64,000 nt of DNA, from the NCBI RefSeq assembly GCF_004342025.1, contig NZ_SLWN01000016.1, positions 1 to 64,000 on the forward strand, written 5' to 3'. The translations under genes were made by a program, and so were the position numbers. This document shows positions 15,448 to 24,023 of the stretch, one piece after another. The notes beneath the pieces are model-generated. The model searched no databases and was not told the origin of the DNA. It was given only the letters and a program-made list of their open reading frames with translations. The number at the start of each line of letters is the position of its first letter. The stretch's first letter is position 1. This stretch comes from Kribbella steppae (lineage in GTDB: Bacteria > Actinomycetota > Actinomycetes > Propionibacteriales > Kribbellaceae).

Positions 15448-15577
15448 GTTCACAGTATCCGCCTGTCGGCCGGTCCGATCGCCTCAGTTCGTCACAGCCG
15501 GCGTCACATGGGCGCGGTGCACGCTTCCCAGGTCGCCGCCATCCGCGGCGTGGGAGACACACCGAAGGAGAACTCGC

Positions 15578-16144
15578 ATGACCACCACGGCGAACGAGTC
15601 GACCCGCAACGGCGTCGACACCGCCACCCTCTTCGCCACCCTCGACGCGGTCAAGGCCGCACCCGAGGCAGCGAAGTTTCAGTTCCGCGCGGACAACGAG
15701 TGGATCAGCGGAACCCACAGCCGCAGCACCATCCACGGATTCCACGGCGTCGGCGCGGAGCGCACCCACGAACACACCTTCCGCTTCGACGCCGACCATC
15801 CGGCCGTGCTGGTGGGCCGCGACAACGGCCCAACCCCGGTTGAGTACGTCCTGCACGCCCTGGCCGCCTGCCTGACCGCAGGCCTGGCCAACATCGCCGC
15901 AGCCCGCGGCGTCACGCTCACCGAGGTCCACTCGACCGTTTCAGGTGACATCGACCTCAACGGCCTCCTCGGCCTCGACCCCGACGTCCGCAACGGCTAC
16001 CAGCAGATCAAGGTCAGCTTCGTGCTCAGGGGTGACGACTCGGAGAAGCTGCGCAAGGTCGTTGAGCAGTCGCGCCGGCGTTCCGCCGTACTCGACATCA
16101 TCACCAACGGGGCGCCCGTCTACATCGACGTCGACGCCGGCTGA
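15578..16144 (+). CDS. OsmC-family protein
   Basis: A 188-residue OsmC-like protein: GPTPVEYVLHALAACLTAGL carries the family helix with its Cys, followed by VSGDIDLNGLLGLDPDVRNG and a C-terminal SAVLDIITNGAPVYI. Classical OsmC/Ohr hydroperoxide reductases have two redox cysteines; here the second position is in a Ser/Arg segment (EQSRRRSAVLD), so a thiol-peroxidase cycle would need another thiol, and a binding role is possible. ATG 15578 follows GAAGGAG. It heads a unit with two flavoproteins. Confidence 0.85.
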   Translation: MTTTANESTRNGVDTATLFATLDAVKAAPEAAKFQFRADNEWISGTHSRSTIHGFHGVGAERTHEHTFRFDADHPAVLVGRDNGPTPVEYVLHALAACLTAGLANIAAARGVTLTEVHSTVSGDIDLNGLLGLDPDVRNGYQQIKVSFVLRGDDSEKLRKVVEQSRRRSAVLDIITNGAPVYIDVDAG

Positions 16145-16217
16145 CTGCGCGTTCTCACCGGACCGACCTGTCCGCGCGGCCAGCCGGAGCGGTCAGCACT
16201 CATCGCTTGGAGCCTTC

Positions 16218-17441
16218 GTGCGCAGCACCGACACAGTCATCATCGGCGCCGGCCAGGCAGGCGTGGCCGCCAGCCGATGCCTCTCCGACCGCGGACGCGA
16301 CCACGTCGTTCTCGAACGCGGCCGGATCGGGCACCGCTGGCGGAGCGGGACCTGGGACTCGCTGCACCTGCTCACGCCGAACTGGATGAACACTCTGCCC
16401 GGCGAGGTCTACCACGGGGCGGATCCGGACGGCTTCTCGTCCGTCACCGTTCTCATCGACCACTTGACCTCGTACGCCGTCTCGTTCGGCGCACCCGTCG
16501 AGGAGAACACCGTCGTACTCTCGGTGCGCAAACGCGACAAGCACTTCGAGGTCGTCGCCGATCGCACGGCGTGGCGAGCCCGCAACGTCGTCATCGCAAC
16601 CGGCTGGAGCGATCGTCCGGCCGTCCCGCCGGTCGCACGGGCGCTCGCCACGGACATCCACCAGGTCGTGCCGGCCGACTACCGCAATCCGGGCTCGCTA
16701 CAGGACGGTGGTGTGCTTGTCGTCGGGGCCTCGGCGACCGGCGTGCAGCTCGCCGACGAACTCCGCGCCTCCGGGCGTGAGGTGACGCTGGCCGTCGGCA
16801 GCCACACCCGGATACCGCGCAGATACCGAGGACACGACATCTACTGGTGGCTGCATCGCATCGGCATGCTCGACAAGACGATCGACGAGATGCCGGATCC
16901 CGTGCAGGCACGCAATGAGCCCTCTGCGCAGCTGGTCGGCGGCCCCGAACCGCGCCCACTCGACCTCGCCGCCTTGCATGCGGACGGCGTACGGCTGACC
17001 GGCCGGCTGATCGCGGCCGATGGCCACCGGGTCCGGCTGGCACCGGACCTGCCCGCGACGGCCGCGACTGCGGACCAGCGAATGCGGCGGCTGCTCGGCA
17101 CGATCGACCGCCACATAGACGCCACCGAGTTACACCACCGCGTGCTCGAACCCGAGCCCACCACGGGGTTCGTCGCGGCGGACGGCGTACCCGTGCTCGA
17201 TCTGCGGGCCGCAGGCATCCGCACTGTCGTGTGGGCGACCGGGCACCGCCGGCTCTACCCGTGGCTGCGGCTACCAGTGCTCGATCGCCACGGAGAGATT
17301 CGTCAGCGTCGCGGCCGGACCCCGGTACCGGGGCTGTACGTGCTCGGCCAGCGCTTCCAGCACCGCCGCAACTCGAACTTCATCGGCGGCGTCGGCCGAG
17401 ATGCCGAGTACGTCGCCGACCACATCGCCGGACGGCACTGA
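16218..17441 (+). CDS. FAD/NAD(P)H-dependent monooxygenase-like flavoprotein
   Basis: A 407-residue two-dinucleotide-binding flavoprotein: FAD motif VIIGAGQAGVAASRCL at the N-terminus, a W-rich substrate segment (GTWDSLHLLTPNWMNTLPG), VVIATGW, a second Rossmann motif VVGASATGVQLADEL, and VVWATGHRRLYPWL near the end. This is the layout of CzcO/FMO/YUC-like monooxygenases that oxidise amines, thiols or ketones. GTG 16218 follows TTGGAG. It is 74 bp after OsmC and 16 bp before a second flavoprotein. Confidence 0.82.
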   Translation: MRSTDTVIIGAGQAGVAASRCLSDRGRDHVVLERGRIGHRWRSGTWDSLHLLTPNWMNTLPGEVYHGADPDGFSSVTVLIDHLTSYAVSFGAPVEENTVVLSVRKRDKHFEVVADRTAWRARNVVIATGWSDRPAVPPVARALATDIHQVVPADYRNPGSLQDGGVLVVGASATGVQLADELRASGREVTLAVGSHTRIPRRYRGHDIYWWLHRIGMLDKTIDEMPDPVQARNEPSAQLVGGPEPRPLDLAALHADGVRLTGRLIAADGHRVRLAPDLPATAATADQRMRRLLGTIDRHIDATELHHRVLEPEPTTGFVAADGVPVLDLRAAGIRTVVWATGHRRLYPWLRLPVLDRHGEIRQRRGRTPVPGLYVLGQRFQHRRNSNFIGGVGRDAEYVADHIAGRH

Positions 17442-17457
17442 CCTTCCTGGAGAACAC

Positions 17458-18642
17458 ATGCCCACGTACGACGCCGTCGTCGTCGGTGCTCGCGCCGCGG
17501 GTGCAGCGACCGGCTACCTACTCGCGCGTTATGGCCTGCGCGTCCTGCTCGTCGACCGCGGCCGGTACGGCACCGACACCATGTCCACGCACGCACTCAT
17601 GCGCGGCGGCGTGCTGCAACTTTCCCGGTGGGGACTGCTCGACCGGGTCATCGGTGCCGGCACGCCGCCGGTACGTCGGACCACGTTCCGCTACGCCGAG
17701 GACGTTGTCCCGATCACTATCAAGTCGTCCTATGGAGTCGATGCCCTCTACGCGCCGAGACGCTCCGTGCTCGACCCGATTCTCGTCGACGCGGCCGGCC
17801 ACGCCGGCGTCGACGTGCGGTTCGGTGTCGCCGTGACCGGCGTGGACCGCGATACCCGCGGCCGCGTCACCGGTATCACCGCCCGGACCAGCAACGGGCA
17901 GATCCTGCGCGCCAACGCTCGCCTCGTCGTCGGCGCCGACGGCATCCGCTCCACGATCGCGGAGGCGGTCAGCGCGCCGTACGAGCGCCTCGGCCGATCG
18001 GTCGGCGCCACGACGTACGGCTACTGGACCGGGCTGGAGACCGATGGCTACGAGTGGAACTTCCGCCCGAACGCCGCATCCGGCGTGATCCCGACCAACG
18101 ACGGCCAGGCGTGCGTCTTCGCCAACGCCTCGCCTCAGCGGATCGGCCGCGGTGGTCTGGAACCACTCAGGCTGATCGTCGCGCAGTCCTCCGGCGACCT
18201 CGCCGAGCGGCTGACCGTGGCGACGCCCCCGCCCGCCCTGCGTACGTTCACCGGCCACGTAGGGTACGTCCGTCGCTCCTGGGGTCGCGGCTGGGCGCTG
18301 GTCGGAGACGCCGGCTACTTCAAGGATCCCATCACCGCGCACGGTCTCACCGACGCGATGCGCGACGCCGAACTGCTCGCCCGCGCGATCGTCGACGTGA
18401 TCCGCGACGGAATGGACGAGCGCGACGCCCTCGCCGGGTACCAGGCGACCCGCGACGCGCTGTCCCTCGCGCTGTTCAACGTGACGGAGGTGATCGCCGG
18501 CCATCGCTGGACCGATGCGGACATCCCCGACCTGCTGCTCGACCTCAACTCCGCCATGGGCGACGAGCTCGAAGCACTCGCCGCGCTCCCCGCTCTGCCC
18601 CTCCCGGGTAAACCTAGGTCCGTGGAACGACCGGTGGCTTGA
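17458..18642 (+). CDS. FAD-dependent oxidoreductase of the geranylgeranyl reductase/PHBH type
   Basis: A 394-residue single-FAD protein: YDAVVVGARAAGAATGYLLA at the N-terminus (the GxGxxG motif reads GARAAG), LVVGADGIRSTIAEAV (DG motif) and the C-terminal WALVGDAGYFKDPITAHGLTD (GD motif). It resembles group A flavoprotein hydroxylases and isoprenoid-chain reductases; the substrate is unknown. ATG 17458 follows CTGGAGA. With the preceding monooxygenase it may form a short oxidative tailoring unit. Confidence 0.82.
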   Translation: MPTYDAVVVGARAAGAATGYLLARYGLRVLLVDRGRYGTDTMSTHALMRGGVLQLSRWGLLDRVIGAGTPPVRRTTFRYAEDVVPITIKSSYGVDALYAPRRSVLDPILVDAAGHAGVDVRFGVAVTGVDRDTRGRVTGITARTSNGQILRANARLVVGADGIRSTIAEAVSAPYERLGRSVGATTYGYWTGLETDGYEWNFRPNAASGVIPTNDGQACVFANASPQRIGRGGLEPLRLIVAQSSGDLAERLTVATPPPALRTFTGHVGYVRRSWGRGWALVGDAGYFKDPITAHGLTDAMRDAELLARAIVDVIRDGMDERDALAGYQATRDALSLALFNVTEVIAGHRWTDADIPDLLLDLNSAMGDELEALAALPALPLPGKPRSVERPVA

Positions 18643-18767
18643 TGGCGTGGACGAACTCAATCGCGACGGCGACGAGCCCATCGATGCTGTCGTCGGTGAA
18701 CCCGCCCACCGGCTCGGTGACGTAGGCCTCGAGCCGAGCCCCGTTTGAACCTCGGGTGCAGTGCGTT

Positions 18768-20075
18768 CTACGGGGACTGTCGTGCCGTCAGCGGAGGCTC
18801 GAGCCTGTCGAGGAAGAAGGTCTGCATCGGGCCCTTTCCCTTGACCTCGATGGTGCCGCGTGGACGTACGGCGAACTCCGGGCCGAGGGCGGCGGCCACC
18901 CGTCCCGTGACCTGGATCTCGCCGGATTGGCCGAGGGACTCCATCCGGCTCGCGGTGTTCACGGTGTCGCCCCAGAGGTCGTAGATGAACTTGCGCCGAC
19001 CGATCACGCCGGCCACCACAGGTCCCGAGTCGATCCCGATCCGGACCGCGAGCCAGTCCTGCCCGGGAAGCGCTGCGATCCGGGCGACCTCGTCGCGCAG
19101 GTCGAGCGCAGTACGGGCGACTGCTGCGAGGTGGTCGGGCCGCGGCGTCGGTAGGCCGCCGACCAGCATGTACGCGTCCCCGATCGTCTTGATCTTCTCG
19201 ACCCCCTCGGCATCGGCGATCCGGTCGAACGCGGAGAACACCTGGTCCAGCAGCTTCACGACGTCCGTCGCCGCCATCACCGCCGATCGCGCCGTGAAGC
19301 CGACGATGTCGGCAAAGAGCACGCTTACCGCGTCGTAGTGTTCCGCGATCACCCCTGGCTCTGTCTTGAGGCGCTCGGCGATCGGCTCCGGCAGCACGTT
19401 GAGCAGGAGCCGCTCCGAACGCTCCCGCTCGGCCCGGAGGTCCCGATGGGCTCGCTCCCGCTGCTCCACGAAGTAGCTGAGCATCACGTACGCGCTCACC
19501 ATGACGCCCGCGATGTTCAGCACCAGGAACGTGACCACGAAGCCGGGTGGCAGCGCCGACGGGGACTGTGCGAGTCGGGAATCGACCAGGGCGAGCGCGG
19601 CCAACTCGACGAAGGACGCCACCAGCCACGGGACGGAGCGCCGGATGCCGAGCAACGCGAGCGCCGCCAGTGGTGTGAACACCGCCCAGAGGATCATCGC
19701 GCTCGAGGCCACGAATCCGCCGAGCGAGACCTGCAGCAAAGCTGGCAGCACCAGGAATGCCACCAGTTGCGTGGTGCGGAACGTGGCGAAACGCCGCGTC
19801 CGGGCCAGGACGGCCAGTCCGATGACGGTGATCACCTGGTAGAAGCCTGGGATCGCCGCCGAGACCGGGTCGCCGTACGCGATGTAAGTGGTCACCCAGA
19901 TCGTGGACATCGCCGTGATCAGCAGCGACGAGAAGATGAGCGTGCCCTGTCGGAGCCGCTCGTCGTGGGTGTCCTCCGACCGAGCGCCGATTTCCGCCAG
20001 TCGCTCCAACCAGCGGACGACAGCCCGCCCCGGGCCACGCCCGCGGCCGCCGGCCTGGAGCCACGACCCGGTCAC
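18768..20075 (-). CDS. membrane-bound class III adenylate/guanylate cyclase
   Basis: A 435-residue protein. About five or six membrane helices (residues 47-202) are followed by a signalling helix and a class III cyclase domain: metal Asp256 in VLFADIVGFTARS, Lys-x-Lys at EKIKTIGDAY (Asp300 is the second metal ligand), and transition-state Asn373/Arg377 in LWGDTVNTASRMES. Catalytic residues appear intact, favouring cAMP synthesis. GTG 20075 is chosen because a -10 TACGAT lies 6 nt upstream (leaderless); the longer open frame upstream is antisense to the LuxR gene. Confidence 0.87.
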   Translation of the reverse strand: MTGSWLQAGGRGRGPGRAVVRWLERLAEIGARSEDTHDERLRQGTLIFSSLLITAMSTIWVTTYIAYGDPVSAAIPGFYQVITVIGLAVLARTRRFATFRTTQLVAFLVLPALLQVSLGGFVASSAMILWAVFTPLAALALLGIRRSVPWLVASFVELAALALVDSRLAQSPSALPPGFVVTFLVLNIAGVMVSAYVMLSYFVEQRERAHRDLRAERERSERLLLNVLPEPIAERLKTEPGVIAEHYDAVSVLFADIVGFTARSAVMAATDVVKLLDQVFSAFDRIADAEGVEKIKTIGDAYMLVGGLPTPRPDHLAAVARTALDLRDEVARIAALPGQDWLAVRIGIDSGPVVAGVIGRRKFIYDLWGDTVNTASRMESLGQSGEIQVTGRVAAALGPEFAVRPRGTIEVKGKGPMQTFFLDRLEPPLTARQSP

Positions 20076-20195
20076 GGAAGAATCGTAAGCACGCGACCCG
20101 CTGGCGACCGCATTGCATTGATACTCGATGGATAGGCACGCCTGATTCGTGACACGTCTGAGCGGAGCCGGCGCGCCGGGAGGGAGGCGAGCGGC

Positions 20196-21836
20196 ATGGT
20201 GGGTGGCGACGAAGGGCTCATCCGGGGCCGGGCGGCTGGTCAACGGCTCGCGTGGCGCGACGCCTACACGTCGCTTTCGCTGGCCGACCAGTCGAATCCC
20301 TTGGCGGCGGAGGATCTCGAGGTACTGGCAGCCGCAGCGTATCTCCTCGGCCACGTGGACGAGTGTCGTCAGGCGCTGCAGCGCGCCTCCCATGCGCATG
20401 TCGCAGCCGGTGATCCCCGGCTGGCTGCACGATGTGTGTTCTGGGTTGCGTTCACTCTGCTGCTCGAAGGGGACCTCGCACCGGCAGGTGGCTGGCTCGC
20501 GCGGGCCAATCGGCTCTTGGACCACGAGCAGCAGGAATGCCCCGAGCACGGCCTGCTATTGCTTCCGGGCGCCGTCCAGGCTTCCGCGGCGGGTGACTAC
20601 GCGAGCGCCGAGGCCGCCGCCGGGCGGGCAGCTCAGATTGGCGCGCGCACCGGCGACGCGGACGTTCTGACGCTCGCTTTGCACTTCCAGGGTCGTGCCC
20701 TGGTCAAGGAGGGACGAGTCCGTGAAGGTGTGACCCTGCTCGACGAGGCCATGGTGGCGGTGGTTGCCGGCGAGGTTTGGCCTCCCGTGGCCGGCAACAT
20801 CTACTGCTCGATGATCGACGCCTGCCAGGAGATCTCCGATCTCCGGCGCGCCCACGAGTGGACCACCGCGCTCGCGGCATGGTGGACGAAGCAACCTGAC
20901 ATGGTGACGTTCACCGGCCAGTGTCTCGTCCACCGCGCCGAGATCATGCAACTGCACGGGGCCTGGCAGGAGGCGCTCGAGGAGACGAAACGGGCGTGTG
21001 AGCGGCTCGCTCACGCCGCGGACAAGCACACCACCGGAGCGGCCCTGTACCGACTGGCAGAGGTCTGCCGAACCCAGGGAGACTTCGCGGCGGCAGAAGA
21101 CGCGTACCGAGGCGCCACCCAATGGGGGCACGAACCGCAGCCTGGCCTTGCTCTGCTCCGGCTGGGTGAGGGCAAGACCAAGGCGGCCGAGGGCGCAATC
21201 CGCAGGGTCGTCGCAGAGACGTCCGACCGGCTCCGGCGGGCGAAGCTTCTTCCCGCGTATGTCGAGATCATGCTCGCCGTCGGCGACATCTCGTCGGCAC
21301 GAGAGGTCGCCGGTGAGCTCATCGACATCGCCGGCGACTACGACACGCCAGCCCTGCACGCCGCGGCCGGCCAGGCGCTGGGGAGTGTCCTGCTCGCCGA
21401 CGGCGACGCCCGGAGCGCCCTAGGCATCTTGCGCCGCGCCTGGGAGACATGGCAGGAGCTCGAGGTGCCGTACGAAGCCGCACGAGCGCGCGTGCTCATC
21501 GGGCTCGGCTGTCGGGCACTCGGGGACGAAGAGTCCGCGGCGCTGGAGCTGGATGCGGCCCGCAGGGTGTTCGCGGAACTAGGCGCCGCGCCAGACCTGA
21601 CCCGGGTCGAAAACGTTGTCCAGCGGCAAACCCACACGGCGATGCATGGGCTGACCGCGCGGGAGTTGCAGGTGCTGCGGCTGGTTGCGACCGGGAAGAC
21701 CAATCACGCGATCGCCGCCGATCTGGTCCTGGCGGAGAAGACGGTCGACCGGCATGTGACCAACATCTTCGCCAAGCTCGGCGTCTCCTCACGCGCGGCG
21801 GCCACGGCCTACGCGTACGAGCACCAGCTTCTGTAG
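20196..21836 (+). CDS. LuxR-type regulator with TPR-like sensor region
   Basis: A 546-residue protein. Residues 1-480 are alanine-rich helical hairpins resembling TPRs, like the C-terminal half of MalT/LAL regulators, but no Walker motifs are present. Residues 485-546 are a LuxR/NarL helix-turn-helix (LTARELQVLRLVATGKTNHA then TVDRHVTNIFAKLGVSSRAA). ATG 20196 follows GGGAGGGAGG. It is divergent from the adenylate cyclase with a 120-bp spacer and precedes a methyltransferase gene. Confidence 0.85.
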   Translation: MVGGDEGLIRGRAAGQRLAWRDAYTSLSLADQSNPLAAEDLEVLAAAAYLLGHVDECRQALQRASHAHVAAGDPRLAARCVFWVAFTLLLEGDLAPAGGWLARANRLLDHEQQECPEHGLLLLPGAVQASAAGDYASAEAAAGRAAQIGARTGDADVLTLALHFQGRALVKEGRVREGVTLLDEAMVAVVAGEVWPPVAGNIYCSMIDACQEISDLRRAHEWTTALAAWWTKQPDMVTFTGQCLVHRAEIMQLHGAWQEALEETKRACERLAHAADKHTTGAALYRLAEVCRTQGDFAAAEDAYRGATQWGHEPQPGLALLRLGEGKTKAAEGAIRRVVAETSDRLRRAKLLPAYVEIMLAVGDISSAREVAGELIDIAGDYDTPALHAAAGQALGSVLLADGDARSALGILRRAWETWQELEVPYEAARARVLIGLGCRALGDEESAALELDAARRVFAELGAAPDLTRVENVVQRQTHTAMHGLTARELQVLRLVATGKTNHAIAADLVLAEKTVDRHVTNIFAKLGVSSRAAATAYAYEHQLL

Positions 21837-21962
21837 TGGATAGAACACCCCATCCCCCGGCCATCGGGTTGAGGTGTTCTCCCGAAGCGGGTTCTCCCCG
21901 TCGGTTCCTAGGGTCGAGCTGCAGGCTGATGACCGGCCCCGCGCAGTCGAAATGGAGCGACG

Positions 21963-22838
21963 ATGACACACGCGAGCGAAAGGCTGCTGCCCAACGACAA
22001 TCTCAACCGGGCGCAACGTGAGTACTGGGCCGCTGACGGCCCGCGGCAGTATGACGAGTACGGCGACACGAACGAGGCGCTGTTCGCTCCCTTCGGGAGA
22101 GCAGCGCTCGACGCGGCGAGGTTCCAGGCTGGCCAGTCGGTACTCGACGTCGGGTGCGGATACGGCACGTCGACGATCGAGGCGGCACAGCGGGTAGGGC
22201 CTTCCGGACGGGTCGTCGGCGTGGACATCTCCGCGGCAATGCTCCAGCCAGCCCACCGGCGTGTCGCCGATGCCGGCCTTGGCAACGTGGAGCTACTGCA
22301 GGCGGACGCGCAGGTGCACCCGTTCGACGCTGGCTCGTTCCAGGTGGTGATCAGCCGGTTCGGGACGATGTTCTTCGAGAATCCAGAGGCTGCGTTCGCC
22401 AACCTCGCTCGCGCGCTCGAGCCCGGCGGAAGGCTGGTCTTCGTGTGTTGGCAGGATCCGCGCAAGAGCGAGTGGGTCGCGGCGGCGCTCGGCGCGGTCG
22501 TCGCGAAGATGGGTCGAGCCCCGGATCTCGGTCCTCCGGGCGCCCCCGGCCCGTTCGCGTTCGCCGACGGTGACCGGCTCACGCGGCTACTCACCGCGGG
22601 CGGGTTCCACGGAGTCACGCTGGAGTCCGTCACCAGACCAGTGCGTATCGGCCGCGACGTCGATGACGCTGCCGGGTTCGTCATGTCCTTGCCTCAGACT
22701 CAACAGTTGCTGGTCGGCGCCGATGAGGACGCGACTGCTGCCGCCTTGACCGGTCTCCGGGCTGCCTACGCGCCGTACGCCGGGGCCCACGGCGTGGTGA
22801 TGGACGCCGCCGCGTGGCTGGTGTCGGCCCACAGCTGA
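21963..22838 (+). CDS. class I SAM-dependent methyltransferase
   Basis: A 291-residue methyltransferase: motif I SVLDVGCGYGTSTIEAA, motif II VVGVDISAAML, QADAQVHPF (motif III) and VVISRFGTMFFENPEAAFAN. It resembles the small-molecule methyltransferases annotated as UbiE/MenG-like in actinobacteria. ATG 21963 has GGAGCGAC upstream. It lies 126 bp after the LuxR gene and 49 bp before the SRPBCC gene. Substrate unknown. Confidence 0.85.
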   Translation: MTHASERLLPNDNLNRAQREYWAADGPRQYDEYGDTNEALFAPFGRAALDAARFQAGQSVLDVGCGYGTSTIEAAQRVGPSGRVVGVDISAAMLQPAHRRVADAGLGNVELLQADAQVHPFDAGSFQVVISRFGTMFFENPEAAFANLARALEPGGRLVFVCWQDPRKSEWVAAALGAVVAKMGRAPDLGPPGAPGPFAFADGDRLTRLLTAGGFHGVTLESVTRPVRIGRDVDDAAGFVMSLPQTQQLLVGADEDATAAALTGLRAAYAPYAGAHGVVMDAAAWLVSAHS

Positions 22839-22887
22839 TCAGCAGCCTCCGGACTGCTGTGCGTAGCCACATTGCGAAGGAGCCGTC

Positions 22888-23367
22888 GTGAAGATCGAGG
22901 CGAGCGTCATCATCCAGCGCCGACCTGAGGACGTGTTCGCGTTCCTGGAGGTCCGGTCGAACGACGCCGCCTGGATGGCGTCAGTGGTGGAGTCGGAGTG
23001 GCTGGACTCGACCGCAGCGGACGTGGCCGCACCGATCGGCGTTGGCCGCCGCGGCCGAATGGTCCTCAAACTCCCCGGCCGCCAGGCCGAGTTCATCGAT
23101 GAGGTGACCGAGTACGAGCCCGGCGAGCGCATCGCCCATCGCACCGTCAAGGGCCCCATCCCGTTGAATACGGCCTGCATCTGTGAGCCGGCAGGCGGCA
23201 GTTGCCTCACGACAGTCGTCGGTGCCACCGACTGTCTTCCCGCTGGGCTGCTGGGCCGCTTCGCGGCGCCTGTCGTCGCCAAAGTCATCCGCCGCGGCTT
23301 CGAGGCCGACCTCGACAGGCTCAAGAAGATCCTTGAAGCTGACGGACCGGCAACGAACGGCCCGTGA
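22888..23367 (+). CDS. SRPBCC/START-like domain protein
   Basis: A 159-residue single-domain protein with the family start (IEASVIIQRRPEDVFAFLEV, then WMASVVESEW) and the long C-terminal helix (GFEADLDRLKKIL) that closes the ligand cavity. SRPBCC proteins bind hydrophobic ligands or act as cyclases/co-chaperones. GTG 22888 follows GAAGGAG by 5 nt. Confidence 0.82.
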   Translation: MKIEASVIIQRRPEDVFAFLEVRSNDAAWMASVVESEWLDSTAADVAAPIGVGRRGRMVLKLPGRQAEFIDEVTEYEPGERIAHRTVKGPIPLNTACICEPAGGSCLTTVVGATDCLPAGLLGRFAAPVVAKVIRRGFEADLDRLKKILEADGPATNGP

Positions 23368-23474
23368 TCCAATCAGCGGCCTCACCGTCGACAACCTCGG
23401 TTCCTACGCCGATGTTCAGTAGGGCAAGCTCGGTGACGACCGCCGACCACCGATTTTCGACCACTTCCACCACC

Positions 23475-23801
23475 TCAACGATCGGGGGAACCTTCAGCGA
23501 TCGCCGGGACCAGGTCAGTCGCCCAGCGTAGCCGCGCGGGATCGCTGATCATCTCCTTCAGGTAGGGCTCGGCGGTGGCCTTCATGGCCGCGCGTAACTC
23601 GTCCGCGTGGGCGCGTAACTCCGGTTCCTGCCCGCCTTGACGGAAGAACAGGCGGAAGCCGTCCGGATTCTGCTTCACCGCCCGCGCCGGCGCCGGCAGG
23701 CTGTCCGGCGCCGCGTGATCGGGGTGCCCGATCGCGACCCGCAACTGTTCGCCGACGTCGGCGAGAACCGCCTCATAGAGCTGAGTCTTGGAGACGACCA
23801 A
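23475..23801 (-). pseudogene. internal fragment of a TetR regulator, paralogue of the one at 9428
   Basis: The frame aligns with residues about 60-150 of the TetR at 9428-9994: LYEAVLADV, IGHPDHAAPDSL, NPDGFRLFFRQGGQEPELR and HADELRAAMKATAEPYL. The DNA-binding half is missing: the sequence breaks at about 23800 (YRHFESK replaced by VVSK), next to repeat copy B. The C-terminus is lost after VPAIA. This fragment and copy B fill the 570 bp between the SRPBCC gene and the dehydrogenase. Confidence 0.75.
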
Positions 23802-23820
23802 CCACAGTCGGCCAAGGTCA

Positions 23821-24023
23821 CCACGTCGACGCTTCGATCACGTCGCAGCCAACGCAGCGGTCGGCAGCACGCGCGCAGGAGGGTGGGTGGGAGCGGCGAG
23901 CACGCGACGTAGGAGCGGGCGTAGTGCCGGCGCGGGTTGTCTACCTGATGCGCATCCCGGAGATGGCTCGGGCTATGACGAGGCGCTGGATCTCCGACGT
24001 GCCTTCGAAGATGGTGTAGATCT
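23821..24023. repeat. diverged ~200-bp repeat, copy B (native dehydrogenase 3' end and flank)
   Basis: Homologous to 13166-13367. Here the dehydrogenase part (from 23941) belongs to an intact gene, so this is the probable parent copy; the left 120 bp is the region downstream of that gene. Direct orientation is kept in all three copies (3681, 13287, 23943). Confidence 0.8.

Noticed and set aside
14305..15843. 512-codon plus-strand frame opposite the SARP gene
   Set aside because: It is antisense to intact winged-helix/BTAD sequence and then overlaps OsmC in another frame; no domain.
18628..18740. Minus-strand stretch reading like a TetR C-terminus (LEAYVTEPVGGFTDDSIDGL)
   Set aside because: About 40 codons only, no upstream DNA-binding part and the match is by feel; too weak to list as a pseudogene.
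17518..20139. 873-codon open frame on the minus strand
   Set aside because: It runs antisense through the FAD oxidoreductase and out of frame through the cyclase; composition is Arg/Gly/Pro-rich with no domain. Long antisense frames are expected at this GC content.
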